Shown here: positions 1 to 9,705 of the stretch, piece by piece
Layout of the letters: each line of letters opens with the position of its first letter
Numbering within the stretch: the stretch's first letter is position 1
Assembly (NCBI GenBank): GCA_030685065.1
Contig: JAUXQH010000095.1
Span: 206,855-270,854, forward strand
Length of the DNA: 64,000 bases
DNA from: Pseudomonadota bacterium
Lineage (GTDB): Bacteria; Myxococcota_A; UBA796; SXON01
Direction: 5' to 3'
Translations under genes and position numbers: made by a program
The notes under the pieces: generated by a model
The model's input: the letters and a program-made list of their open reading frames with translations, nothing else
Database searches by the model: none
What the model was told of the DNA's origin: nothing

Positions 1-906
1 TACTCCTGGGTCGTCGCCGAGGTCACCGCCGAGAGCGGGTACAAGTTCACCGACGGCACGGACTGGAACGCCGACCCCTGGTCGCGCCAGTACGCGTACG
101 ACGACTTCGGCGAGATGAGCCTCGTCCATGCCGCCAGCGCACACCTCGAGCGCCTCTTCGAGGTCGAGAGCGACGCGATGCGTGCCCGCACGGTCCGCGC
201 CTGGGTGCCCGCCGAACCCGCCACGCACGTGCTCTACGTGCACGATGGCCAGAACCTGTTCGATCCCGCCGCGATCTGGGGCGGGTGGCACCTCCAGGAG
301 AGCGCGCCCCCCGCGATGTTGATCGTGGGGCTCGACAACACCGCCGACCGCATGGAGGAGTACACCCACGTCATCGACGTGCGCGGCGGGGAAGAGCAGG
401 GCGGCAATGGCGACGCCTACGCCGCCTACGTGCAGGACACGGTGCGGCCGCTCGTGGCGGACACCTGGGGCGAGCCCGCAACGGTCGGCGTGATGGGCTC
501 CTCGCTCGGCGGGCTCATCAGCTTCCACATCGCGGATCGGTACCCGGGCGAGTACACCTTCGCGGCGAGCCTGTCGGGCACGATGGGCTGGGGCAGCATC
601 GGCACCGAGAACGACACGATGATCGACCGCTACGGCGCCGCCGGCCACCGCGGCACGGCGTTGTACCTCGACTCCGGCGGATCCGGCACCACCTGCGCCG
701 ACTCCGACGGCGACGGCACGAACGACGACGATCCCACCGCCGCCGACAACTACTGCGAGAACGTGCAGCTCCGCGATGTGTTGTCGACCGGGGGCTACAC
801 GTTCGAGACCGACCTCTGGCACTGGCACGCGCCCGACGCCGAGCACAACGAGGCCGCGTGGGCCGAGCGCGTCTGGCGCCCGCTGGAGATCTTCGCGGGG
901 TTGTAG
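1..906 (+). CDS. Exported carbohydrate-type esterase, 5' end outside window
   Basis: An alpha/beta-hydrolase of the putative esterase (Esterase D/Fes-like) family. The reading frame is open from base 1, so the ATG at 115 used by the ORF track is internal and the gene begins upstream of the window. The visible N-terminal residues (YKFTDGTDWNADPWSRQY) look like the end of a carbohydrate-binding E-set domain of the kind that precedes such esterases. The catalytic fold shows the nucleophile elbow GSSLGG and a C-terminal DAEHNEAAW segment carrying the likely catalytic His. An Asp-rich stretch (DSDGDGTNDDD) could bind calcium. The substrate cannot be told. Family call fairly sure; the export signal is not visible. 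Confidence 0.8.
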   Translation, partial: YSWVVAEVTAESGYKFTDGTDWNADPWSRQYAYDDFGEMSLVHAASAHLERLFEVESDAMRARTVRAWVPAEPATHVLYVHDGQNLFDPAAIWGGWHLQESAPPAMLIVGLDNTADRMEEYTHVIDVRGGEEQGGNGDAYAAYVQDTVRPLVADTWGEPATVGVMGSSLGGLISFHIADRYPGEYTFAASLSGTMGWGSIGTENDTMIDRYGAAGHRGTALYLDSGGSGTTCADSDGDGTNDDDPTAADNYCENVQLRDVLSTGGYTFETDLWHWHAPDAEHNEAAWAERVWRPLEIFAGL

Positions 907-970
907 CTCGGGGGTTCTTGGGGCGGGGTCCCCCCGCAACGCCCGGAGGCGCCGGCCGCCAGGCCCGTCC

Positions 971-1414
971 CTACTCGTCCTCGTCCTCGTCCCGCTCCGC
1001 CCGCCGCGCGGCCTTGTGCTCCTGCCGGATCGCGACCAGCGCCTGCCACTGCTCCGGCGTCAGCGCCTTGCGCACCGCGATCACGAGCTGGACGCGGTTC
1101 TTGCGCAGGTCCGCCTCGGCGGCGGAGAGCGTGTCGGTGGCCTTGAGGACCGCCTTCTCGTCGAGCGTGGCCGCGGCGAGCAGGTGCTTGACCTCCAGGC
1201 GCCCCTTCTCGGAGCGAGCCTCGATGTCGATCTTCGCGGCGTTCGCCTGGTACACGGCGTCGGAGACCGAGGCCCGCTGCGTCGCCGAGAGCTTCAGCTG
1301 CTCGGCGATCGCCTCGAACCGGCCGGAAGCGAGCGCGTTGGCCGCGCCCATCGTGTCGTCGGCGTGCGCGGGAGAAACGGCCGAGAGGAGAAGAGTGAGG
1401 ATCAGGGTGGACAT
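971..1414 (-). CDS. Spy/CpxP-like periplasmic protein
   Basis: About 147 residues with a clear signal peptide (MSTLILTLLLSAVSPAHA) followed by an all-helical, charged domain. The sequence LTPEQWQALVAIRQEH near the end matches the LTxxQ repeat of Spy/CpxP/CnrR-type periplasmic proteins, which act as chaperones or metal/stress sensors. The tail is acidic (RDEDEDE). The ATG at 1414 overlaps the TGA of the upstream anti-sigma gene by one base and has GGAAG at good spacing, so it is preferred over the GTG at 1417. It is the third gene of a sigma/anti-sigma/Spy-like operon, which suggests an envelope-stress role; that role is inference. Confidence 0.65.
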   Translation of the reverse strand: MSTLILTLLLSAVSPAHADDTMGAANALASGRFEAIAEQLKLSATQRASVSDAVYQANAAKIDIEARSEKGRLEVKHLLAAATLDEKAVLKATDTLSAAEADLRKNRVQLVIAVRKALTPEQWQALVAIRQEHKAARRAERDEDEDE

Positions 1415-1869
1415 CACAGACTTCCTTCGCCCAGGAGGGCATCGAGCAGGGGATCGGGCGCGGACGGATCGTCTTCGAAGGGGTCGTCATCAAGGGGGTC
1501 GACGAGCGCGAGCAGGTCCTCGTCGGCAAGCTCGACCGGGGCGACGGCGCGATCGGCGTCGTCGAGCACCGCGAGCAGGTCGATGTCGGCCGCCGCAGGG
1601 GAGCGGAGCCCGAACGCCGCCGCCCCGACGAGCACCAGCAGGGTCCCGACGACAGCGGCGCGACGGGCCGCGCGGACCCGCACCGCGGAGCGAAGCCCCT
1701 CGGCGGTCGGCCCGGGCACGACGCGCTCGACGCGCGTGGGCCCACCCAGCACGCCCACCAGCTCGGCACGAGCGCGGCACGGGGCGCACGTCACGAGGTG
1801 CGCCGGATCGGCGGGCTCGCCCGCGGCGAGCGCGGCGCTGACGGCGTGACAGAGAGGGTCAGGGCGCAT
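1414..1869 (-). CDS. Putative anti-sigma factor with zinc-finger motif
   Basis: A 151-residue protein with an N-terminal HLVTCAPC motif (His-x3-Cys-x2-Cys), the core of the zinc-binding anti-sigma (ZAS) domain, then a single hydrophobic helix (AAVVGTLLVLVGAAAFGL) and an acidic Asp/Leu-rich C-terminal part. It should be a membrane-anchored inhibitor of the ECF sigma factor encoded just upstream; its start overlaps the sigma gene by 11 bases, so the two are translationally coupled. The acidic part after the helix would lie in the periplasm. No protease cleavage site could be identified. Function is inferred from the motif and context. Confidence 0.7.
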   Translation of the reverse strand: MRPDPLCHAVSAALAAGEPADPAHLVTCAPCRARAELVGVLGGPTRVERVVPGPTAEGLRSAVRVRAARRAAVVGTLLVLVGAAAFGLRSPAAADIDLLAVLDDADRAVAPVELADEDLLALVDPLDDDPFEDDPSAPDPLLDALLGEGSL

Positions 1870-2407
1870 GTACGGCCTCCTGCACCGCGATCAGGGCGCG
1901 GCCGAGGTGGGTCTTGACGGTGTCCGGCGAGAGGCCGGTGGCCGCGGCGATCTCGCCCACGGTCCACCCCTCGTCGAAGCGGAGGCCCCAGCAGAGGCGC
2001 TGGCGCGGGGGGAGCCGCTCGGCGGCGAGGCGCGCCCGGCGGGCCACCTCGGCGGCCGCGAGGGCGGCTTCGGGGCAGGGGTCCGAGGTCGGGAGGTCGG
2101 GCACGGACTCCCCGAACGGAAGCCAGCGGCGCACCGCGCGCCACCGGAGCGTGCGCAGGCACTCCCGCGCGACGATGGCGCGGGTCCACGCGGCGGCGGC
2201 GGCCTCGGTGCGGAGCTGATCGCGGCGCGTCCAGGCGCGGATCCAGGCCTCCTGCACCGCGTCCCGGGCGTCGTCGTTGTCGCCCAGCATCCGCCGCGCC
2301 AGCGCGTGCAGCCGCGGGGCGCCCGCCTCGAGGACCCGCACGAACGCTGCCTCGTCGAGGGCGGGGGTGGCGTGCGGGAGGGTGGCGGCCATCGGGTTCA
2401 CGTCCAT
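1859..2407 (-). CDS. ECF-type RNA polymerase sigma factor
   Basis: A sigma-70 family ECF factor of about 182 residues. Region 2 is visible as ARRMLGDNDDARDAVQEAWIRAW and region 4 as LPPRQRLCWGLRFDEGWTVGEIAAATGLSPDTVKTHLGRAL, a helix-turn-helix for -35 recognition. The ORF track starts at 2521, but the extra N-terminus is low-complexity; MDVNPMAATLP at 2407 is a more natural start, and the ATG at 2392 is an alternative. Neither has a strong ribosome-binding site. It probably transcribes its own operon with the anti-sigma and Spy-like genes; the inducing signal is unknown. Confidence 0.8.
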   Translation of the reverse strand: MDVNPMAATLPHATPALDEAAFVRVLEAGAPRLHALARRMLGDNDDARDAVQEAWIRAWTRRDQLRTEAAAAAWTRAIVARECLRTLRWRAVRRWLPFGESVPDLPTSDPCPEAALAAAEVARRARLAAERLPPRQRLCWGLRFDEGWTVGEIAAATGLSPDTVKTHLGRALIAVQEAVHAP

Positions 2408-2471
2408 TGGACCCGCGTCGCGGCCGAAGGGGGGACAAGGGCCGACGAATTTTCGCGAGCGCGTGCCGGAC

Positions 2472-3320
2472 CTATTCGACCAGCCCCACCGTCGTGTCGA
2501 ACCGCAGGGCCACCGTCGCACCGAGCTCCGTCGGGGCGCCCTGGTAGTCGGTCCAGGTCACGTCCTCCATCGGGTGCAGGGGCCCGGTCCACGTGCCGCT
2601 CACGTAGAACGGCCCCGCGAGGGCCGGCCCCTCGCCCTCCGAAATCACCCAGGTCGAACAGAGCGCGTCGGCGCACGTGAGCGGATGCTCACCGTCGTAC
2701 TGCGCGCTCTCGGGCGGGTAGTACCAATTGACCACGGCCAGCGGGAGGGGGAGATCGGCGGGGTCGAGGGCGCCCACCGTCACGACGGGCGCGTCACCCG
2801 GAGTCACGGCCTCCACTCGCTCATCCTCGGCGTGGACCACGGGGGGCACGAGCGCTGGCACCGGCTCGGCGGCGATGCCGTCGTCACACCACATCTGCTC
2901 GGTGTTCACGACGAGGTGCACGATCTGCGCGGACGCGGTGCGTGGCACCACCACCCGCGTCCATGGGCTGTCCCAGGCGAAGCAGGTGAAGCCCGCCTCG
3001 TCGGTCCACGTTCCATCGCCGAACTGCTCGGTAACGACCTGGACGTGCTCCGGAAGCGGACGATCCGACACCCACACGGCACACGGCGGGAGCCCGTCCG
3101 CGCACACCATCGCCGTCACGGCGGGGCGCAGCGGCACCGGGAGCCGGGTGGGGTCGAACCAGCCCACCTGGTCGACGGGCACCCACGCGCCATACCGATT
3201 GACGACGCGCACTTCCAGCGTCCGGACGCCGATCTCACCGGTATCGTCGGGCCCGGCCCCATCGTCGGGGGAGCCCTTGTCCGCGAGCACGCACGCCAGG
3301 AGCTGCACGAGAAAAGCCAT
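2472..3320 (-). CDS. Predicted lipoprotein of unknown function
   Basis: A 282-residue protein beginning MAFLVQLLAC, a minimal lipobox-like signal with cleavage expected before Cys10, followed by an Asp/Gly/Pro linker. The mature part is rich in Trp, Val and Cys (several CxxC-free cysteines such as VCADGLPPC and LTCADALC) and reads like beta-sandwich repeats. I do not recognise a family. Very short signal peptides of this kind recur through the window. It stands alone upstream of the sigma factor on the same strand. Confidence 0.6.
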   Translation of the reverse strand: MAFLVQLLACVLADKGSPDDGAGPDDTGEIGVRTLEVRVVNRYGAWVPVDQVGWFDPTRLPVPLRPAVTAMVCADGLPPCAVWVSDRPLPEHVQVVTEQFGDGTWTDEAGFTCFAWDSPWTRVVVPRTASAQIVHLVVNTEQMWCDDGIAAEPVPALVPPVVHAEDERVEAVTPGDAPVVTVGALDPADLPLPLAVVNWYYPPESAQYDGEHPLTCADALCSTWVISEGEGPALAGPFYVSGTWTGPLHPMEDVTWTDYQGAPTELGATVALRFDTTVGLVE

Positions 3321-3360
3321 GCACTACGATAGTCGCCGCCGGGCTCGGGCACCGCTGAGA

Positions 3361-3767
3361 CTAATGGCCCTCTTTCACCATGTTCCGGTTCCACTCCGGG
3401 ATCTTCAGGTGGAGATCCGCGGTGCCGTCCGGCACGCACTGGCACGCGAGCCGGGACTGCGACGTGAGCGCCGGCGCCTCGTCGAGCATGTCCTCCTCGT
3501 CGTCATTGGCCTCGTTGGTCGAGTCGAGGCCCTTCTTCACGACGATGTGGCAGGTCGAGCACGCGCAGACACCGCCGCACGCGTGGTCGATTTCGATGCC
3601 CTTCGCGAGCAGGGTCGAGAGCAGGCTCCCCGGGAGCCCGGGCTGGTTGTACGGCAGCTCGCTCGGCTCGACCACGATCGGCGCGTCGAGCCCCTCGAGG
3701 AAGATGCGGTAGGACTGCGTCGGCAGCGTGGTCTTGGGCGGCTTGATGTAGGGGTTCTTGCCGGACA

Positions 3768-3768
<1 letters not shown>
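3361..3768 (-). CDS. fdx: ISC-type [2Fe-2S] ferredoxin
   Basis: A 135-residue plant/adrenodoxin-type ferredoxin. The cluster ligands are in HACGGVCACSTC (Cys-x5-Cys-x2-Cys) and the later LACQC, the pattern of ISC ferredoxin, which supplies electrons for cluster assembly on IscU. An acidic stretch (NEANDDEEDMLDE) lies between the ligands, as in adrenodoxin-type proteins. The start is the ATG at 3768, which shares one base with the hscA stop; the ORF-track entry running to 4752 in this frame is a shadow over hscA. It is the last gene of the isc operon. Confidence 0.93.
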
Positions 3769-5654
<1,886 letters not shown>

Positions 5655-6224
5655 CTAAACGTGCTCCCGCACCAGACCGGTGACGTACTTCAGCCGCGCG
5701 AGGCGGTCTTCTACCAGCGTGAGATCCCCGGCGCCCTGCTCCCAGGCCTCGAAGATCGTCTCGAGCTCCGCGCGCAGCTCTCCCTCTCGCGCCCGCGCCT
5801 GCTCGGTGAGCGCGCCGGGCGTCTCTTCATCCTGCTCCCGCCACTCGAAGATTTCGGCGAGGAACGCCGGATCGAGCTTGGGACCACCCCTCTCGCGCGG
5901 CTCGGCCTGGCCCGTGGCCAACAGCCGCGCGCGCTTGTCCGCGTCCTTCAGCACCCGACGCGCTTCGTTGAGCGTGGCGGTCCACTGCAGCGACATGCGC
6001 CGCTCGACGGCCGAACGGCCCGCGAACTTGTCGGGGTGCACGCGCTTGGCGACCACGCGGTAGGCCGCGTCCACGTCGACCGGGTCGATGTGGAAGCGAC
6101 GGGCGAGCCCGAGCAGCGCGAACGGATCGAGGCGCTGGGGGGGCGGCTGGAGGGCAGTGCACCCTACGCAGAGCGGCCCCTTCACCGCCTCGTTGCAGTT
6201 GAAGCAGATCACGATCGTACCCAA
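5655..6224 (-). CDS. hscB: Fe-S assembly J-protein HscB with N-terminal tetracysteine
   Basis: A 189-residue co-chaperone. The J-domain carries the HPDKF signature (canonical HPD) and a following helix, and the C-terminal part is the three-helix IscU-binding domain. The N-terminus has C7xxC10...C19xxC22 (CFNCNEAVKGPLCVGC), a tetracysteine zinc or redox site. That arrangement is known from metazoan HSC20 and is absent from the E. coli protein. HscB delivers IscU to HscA and stimulates its ATPase. Start at 6224 lies 15 bases from iscA. Confidence 0.92.
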   Translation of the reverse strand: MGTIVICFNCNEAVKGPLCVGCTALQPPPQRLDPFALLGLARRFHIDPVDVDAAYRVVAKRVHPDKFAGRSAVERRMSLQWTATLNEARRVLKDADKRARLLATGQAEPRERGGPKLDPAFLAEIFEWREQDEETPGALTEQARAREGELRAELETIFEAWEQGAGDLTLVEDRLARLKYVTGLVREHV

Positions 6225-6239
6225 TCCTCTACGAAGCCG

Positions 6240-6587
6240 TCAGACGGAGAACGACTCGCCGCACGAGCACGTGCGGCCCGCCAGCGGGTTGTGGAACTCG
6301 AACCCCGTCTTCATCAGCTCGCTCTTCCAGTCCACCTGGGTCCCGTTGAGGAACAGGTAGGACTTGCGGTCGATCAGCACCTTCACCTTGCCTGTCGGCG
6401 CGTCCGGAGGGCCGAACTCGAAGACCTTGTCCTTCGGGTCGGCCGTCTCGGCGAAGTCGACGAAGTACGACAGGCCCGAGCAGCCGCCGCCGCGGATGCC
6501 GATGCGGAAGAAGGCATCGGGGGTCTGGCGCTTCATCGCCAGCTCCTTGATGCGGGACACCGCGCGTTCGCTGACTTCGATTGCCAT
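6240..6587 (-). CDS. iscA: A-type iron-sulfur carrier IscA
   Basis: A 115-residue HesB/IscA family protein with the three conserved cysteines, in GGGCSGLSYFV and the C-terminal CSCGESF. A-type carriers hold a cluster or iron between subunits and pass it to target proteins. The start MAIEVSERAV at 6587 is chosen; the longer ORF-track frame to 6863 runs antiparallel to nothing real and overlaps iscU. It lies between iscU (one-base gap to its stop) and hscB. Confidence 0.93.
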   Translation of the reverse strand: MAIEVSERAVSRIKELAMKRQTPDAFFRIGIRGGGCSGLSYFVDFAETADPKDKVFEFGPPDAPTGKVKVLIDRKSYLFLNGTQVDWKSELMKTGFEFHNPLAGRTCSCGESFSV

Positions 6588-6588
6588 C

Positions 6589-7005
6589 CTACTTCGCGGC
6601 CTCTTCAGTGGTGGAGGAGAGCTTCGCGGCCTTCTTCTTCTGGTAGTCCGCGATGGCCGCCTTGATGGCGTCCTCCGCGAGCACCGAGCAGTGGATCTTG
6701 ACCGGGGGCAGGTTGAGCTCCTCGGCGATGAGCGAGTTCTCGATCCCCATCGCGTACTCGATCGAGCGGCCCTTGACCATCTCGGTGACCAGCGAGCTCG
6801 ACGCGATGGCCGAGCCGCAGCCGAAGGTCTTGAACTTGGCGTCTTCGATGATGCCGTCGTCATTGATGCGGAGCTGGAGCTTCATCACGTCGCCACAGGC
6901 GGGCGCGCCGACGAGGCCCGTGCCGACATCCTCGGCGTTCTTGTCGAGCGAGCCGACGTTCCGAGGGTTCTCGTAGTGGTCGATGACCTTGTCGCTGTAA
7001 GCCAT
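6589..7005 (-). CDS. iscU: Iron-sulfur cluster scaffold IscU
   Basis: A 138-residue scaffold on which [2Fe-2S] clusters are built from IscS-derived sulfur. Conserved cysteines are in GAPACGDVMKL, FGCGSAIASSS and LPPVKIHCSV; the Asp after the first Cys and the LPPVK recognition motif for HscA are both intact. Start MAYSDKVIDHYENPRN at 7005 follows GGAGTC at short spacing. The C-terminal tail (KKKAAKLSSTTEEAAK) is slightly longer than in E. coli. A 62-base gap separates it from iscS. Confidence 0.95.
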   Translation of the reverse strand: MAYSDKVIDHYENPRNVGSLDKNAEDVGTGLVGAPACGDVMKLQLRINDDGIIEDAKFKTFGCGSAIASSSLVTEMVKGRSIEYAMGIENSLIAEELNLPPVKIHCSVLAEDAIKAAIADYQKKKAAKLSSTTEEAAK

Positions 7006-7067
7006 GGGGGACTCCTGTTCCGAATGCGTTCTGAAAGCGGCGGGATTTGTGCGAGATGCGAAGGGGA

Positions 7068-8309
7068 CTAGTGCGCGGTCCAGGACACCGACTTCAAGTC
7101 GATGCCCTCCTTCACCATCTCGTAGAGCGGGCTCATCTCGCGCAGCCAGTTCACCTTGCTGGTGATGAGCGCGACGGCAAAGTCCACGTCGGCGTCCGTG
7201 TTGAAGCGGCCGAGGCCGAACCGGATCGACGTGTGGGCGAGATCCTCGGTGACGCCGAGGGCGCGGAGCACGTAGGAGGGCTCGAGCGAAGCGGACGTAC
7301 ACGCGGAGCCCGAGGACACCGCCAGCTCCTTGATCGCCATCATCATCGCCTCGCCCTCGCAGTACGCAAAGCTGGCGTTGAGGTTGTTGGGGAGGCGGTG
7401 CTCCCAGGAGCCGTTCAGGTACAGCTCGTCGATGTTGGCGCGGAGCTCGTCCCACAGGCGGTCGCGCAGGGCCTTGACCCGCTCGACCTCGCCGTTGGTC
7501 AGGGCGTCCACCGAGAGCTCGGCCGCCATGCCGAGGCCGACGATCTGGTGCACCGCGTGGGTGCCCGAGCGGATGCCGCGCTCCTGCCCGCCGCCGAACA
7601 ACATCGGCTCGAGGCGGATGCGGGGCCGGCCACGGCGCACGTACAGCGCCCCGATGCCCTTGGGCCCGTAGATCTTGTGGCCGGAGACGCTCGCCAGATC
7701 GACGTTCATCGACTTCGCGTCGAACGGGAGCCGGCCGAAGCCCTGCACCGCGTCGGTGTGGAAGAGGACGCCCTTGTCGTGGCACACCGCGCCGATCTCG
7801 GCGATGGGGTTGACCGTGCCGATCTCGTTGTTCGCCCACATGATCGAGACGAGGATGGTGTCGGGGCGGATGGCCTCGCGCACCTGGTCGGCGGAGATCA
7901 GGCCCTGCTGGTCGACCGGCAGGTAGGTGATCTCGAACCCTTCCTTCTCCAAGGCGTGGCACGCGTCGAGCACGGCCTTGTGCTCGATGTTCGACGTGAT
8001 GATGTGCCGGCCCTTGTCCTTGTAGAACCGCGCGACGCCGAGCACCGCGAGGTTGTCGGACTCGGTGGCGCCGGAGGTGAAGACGATCTCCTTGGGGTCC
8101 GCGCCCAGCATCCTGCCGGTCTGCTCGCGGGCGAGCTCGACGCCCTCCTGCGCGGCCCAGCCGTAGGCGTGGTTGCGCGAGCCGGCGTTGCCGTACACCT
8201 CGGTGAGGTAGGGCAACATCACCTCGACCACGCGCGGATCGCAGCGGGTCGTAGCGTGATTGTCGAGGTAGACGGGCATCTTCAGGGAGGGGGCGGACAT
8301 GGAAGTCAT
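7068..8309 (-). CDS. iscS: Cysteine desulfurase IscS
   Basis: A 413-residue PLP enzyme that converts cysteine to alanine and a protein-bound persulfide. The PLP lysine is K212 in [10 protein letters not shown], the cofactor-stacking His is in [10 protein letters not shown], and the mobile active-site loop [17 protein letters not shown] carries catalytic C337, the group I (IscS) arrangement. The C-terminus SVSWTAH matches the IscS tail that contacts IscU. The ATG at 8309 overlaps the regulator's stop by four bases; [14 protein letters not shown] at 8300 is an alternative start. Confidence 0.96.
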   Translation of the reverse strand: MTSMSAPSLKMPVYLDNHATTRCDPRVVEVMLPYLTEVYGNAGSRNHAYGWAAQEGVELAREQTGRMLGADPKEIVFTSGATESDNLAVLGVARFYKDKGRHIITSNIEHKAVLDACHALEKEGFEITYLPVDQQGLISADQVREAIRPDTILVSIMWANNEIGTVNPIAEIGAVCHDKGVLFHTDAVQGFGRLPFDAKSMNVDLASVSGHKIYGPKGIGALYVRRGRPRIRLEPMLFGGGQERGIRSGTHAVHQIVGLGMAAELSVDALTNGEVERVKALRDRLWDELRANIDELYLNGSWEHRLPNNLNASFAYCEGEAMMMAIKELAVSSGSACTSASLEPSYVLRALGVTEDLAHTSIRFGLGRFNTDADVDFAVALITSKVNWLREMSPLYEMVKEGIDLKSVSWTAH

Positions 8310-8812
8310 CCGTTTGAGGAGGGGGACTGAACGGCCGCGACCAGGGCCGGCGCTTCCTTCTCGGCGTGATCGTCTTCACGGCACGCGCGGCAGGCGGACT
8401 TCTGGGTGGCGGGCGCGCAGGTCTTGCAGGTGTCGAGGTAGTCGATGGAGGCGGCCAGCTCGGCCTCGAGCGCCGAGAGGCGAACGAGGGTGGCGCGGGT
8501 GTCGGCGAGCTTGGCGGCGTAGGCCGCCCGGAGGTCACCCATCATGGCCGGGCCATTGGGGTTGCCCTGGATCTCGGTGAGGAAGTCCTTGATCTCGGGC
8601 AGCGAGAACCCGAGCTCCTGGAGGCGGGAGATCCAGTGGATGCGCACGAGCGCCGTGCTGTCGTACAGGCGGAACCCGCCCTTCGTACGCGACGCCGGAA
8701 CGAGCAGCCCGAGCTCTTCATAGAAGCGCAGGGTACGATCGGTACGCCCGCTGATCGTAGAGAGCTCTCCGATCTTCATCTGGCTCGGTTCGGATGACGT
8801 CAGCGCGGACAC
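8306..8812 (-). CDS. MerR-family regulator heading the isc operon
   Basis: A 168-residue regulator with a MerR-type winged helix-turn-helix ([26 protein letters not shown]), a long dimerisation helix, and a C-terminal cysteine cluster C129xxC132-x8-C141xxC144. The cysteines could hold a zinc ion or an iron-sulfur cluster; SoxR, another MerR protein, holds [2Fe-2S] with different spacing. It sits where IscR (Rrf2 family) sits in gamma-proteobacteria, so it is probably the Fe-S status regulator of this operon (inference). The GTG at 8812 is chosen because GAGGG lies seven bases upstream; the ATG at 8779 is a weaker alternative. It overlaps iscS by four bases. Confidence 0.88.
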   Translation of the reverse strand: MSALTSSEPSQMKIGELSTISGRTDRTLRFYEELGLLVPASRTKGGFRLYDSTALVRIHWISRLQELGFSLPEIKDFLTEIQGNPNGPAMMGDLRAAYAAKLADTRATLVRLSALEAELAASIDYLDTCKTCAPATQKSACRACREDDHAEKEAPALVAAVQSPSSNG

Positions 8813-8817
8813 GGTTC

Positions 8818-8841
8818 AACCCTCACGTGAACGTAAGGGTT
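8818..8841. promoter_or_regulatory. Palindromic operator overlapping the isc -10 box
   Basis: AACCCTCACG-TGAA-CGTAAGGGTT is a 24-base dyad with one mismatch per arm. The core CTTACGTTCACGTGAG resembles MerR-family operators of the TTACG-CGTAA class. It covers the end of the -10 box and the probable transcription start, a position expected for repression. On the other strand it sits in a 20-base spacer between TTCAAC and TATAGT, the layout of MerR-activated promoters, so a rightward activated promoter is also possible. Confidence 0.65.
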
Positions 8842-8867
8842 ATAGTCTGACCGTTCCGGCGAGTCAA
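8839..8867 (-). promoter_or_regulatory. Sigma-70-type promoter of the isc operon
   Basis: Reading leftward, TTGACT (8867-8862) and TATAAC (8844-8839) are separated by exactly 17 bases, a near-consensus pair. The expected start of transcription is near 8832, giving a leader of about 20 bases that includes the GAGGG ribosome site before the GTG at 8812. This is one of the best promoter matches in the window. Confidence 0.75.
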
Positions 8868-9004
8868 CGCGTCGGGACCCCGGCCGTTGGATCGGTGGCG
8901 CCGGCTACCAGCGCTCGCCGCACGCCCGGCTTCCGGTGCCGTGCTGGGACCGAGCGTGACATCAACCCGGGTCGGCAGCGCTCCGGCCTGGGTTACCCGT
9001 CCGC

Positions 9005-9688
9005 ATGTTCGTCCTCTTCTCCGCCGCCCTCGCCTCGACCGTGCAGGTCGTCGCTCCGTCCGGTCGTGTGCTCGCCGAGCAGCCGATCACCGACACCGCC
9101 GAGGCGGTGTTCCTGTGGCGCGGGGCGCCGTGGAAGCTGGACGTCGCCGCGCGTGATGGCGGCGGGTGGGAGGGCCAGTTCGAACGGTGGGAAGACGGTC
9201 GCGCGATCGGCGCGTCGATGTTCATGATGTCGCGGAGCGCCGCCGGCTGCAGCGCGATGGGCATGGGGCGGTCCCGCGATGCGCTCACCGTCGTGATCTC
9301 GGAGGGGGTGAGCGCGGAGGGGGCCGCGGACTGCTTCGCCGCGCCCGTGCCCCTTGCGCGCCCCATCGCACGGCTCACGCAGGCCCGGTGGGTGTCCGGC
9401 CAGGCGTCGCCCGACGTGTACGTCGGGGGCACCCGCCACACGATGCTCCAGGAGGGCAGCCAGATGGACTGGCGCGTCGCGGACGCCGACGGCACCGAGT
9501 GGGCCGCCCAGATGGGCGTCGTCACCATCGGCGAGGCCGGCCTGGAGACCGTCGTGGCGTGGCGCCGCGCGGACCCCGTCTTGTTCTGGCGGCCCACGGT
9601 CACCGTCGCGGCCACCCTCCCCTACGGCGAGCCGGTCATGATCGCCGGGCCGGTGGCGCTCGCGTTGCGCGCGGAAGCGCCCCGATAA
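9005..9688 (+). CDS. Exported protein of unknown function
   Basis: A 227-residue protein with a very short hydrophobic start (MFVLFSAALAS) that could act as a signal peptide, followed by a beta-rich, Trp/Met-containing domain. Two cysteines (AAGCSAMG and AADCFAA) might form a disulfide. No family is recognised. It is divergent from the isc operon and shares the intergenic region with the MerR-type dyad. No ribosome-binding site is evident before the ATG. Confidence 0.55.
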   Translation: MFVLFSAALASTVQVVAPSGRVLAEQPITDTAEAVFLWRGAPWKLDVAARDGGGWEGQFERWEDGRAIGASMFMMSRSAAGCSAMGMGRSRDALTVVISEGVSAEGAADCFAAPVPLARPIARLTQARWVSGQASPDVYVGGTRHTMLQEGSQMDWRVADADGTEWAAQMGVVTIGEAGLETVVAWRRADPVLFWRPTVTVAATLPYGEPVMIAGPVALALRAEAPR

Positions 9689-9705
9689 CGCAGGCGGGAC
9701 GGGCC

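Noticed and set aside
285-1841. 518-residue plus-strand ORF
   Set aside because: Wrong-frame shadow over the esterase and antisense to the Spy-like and anti-sigma genes.
8306-8812. IscR (Rrf2 family) as the isc regulator
   Set aside because: The helix-turn-helix and long helix are MerR-type and the cysteine spacing is not that of IscR.
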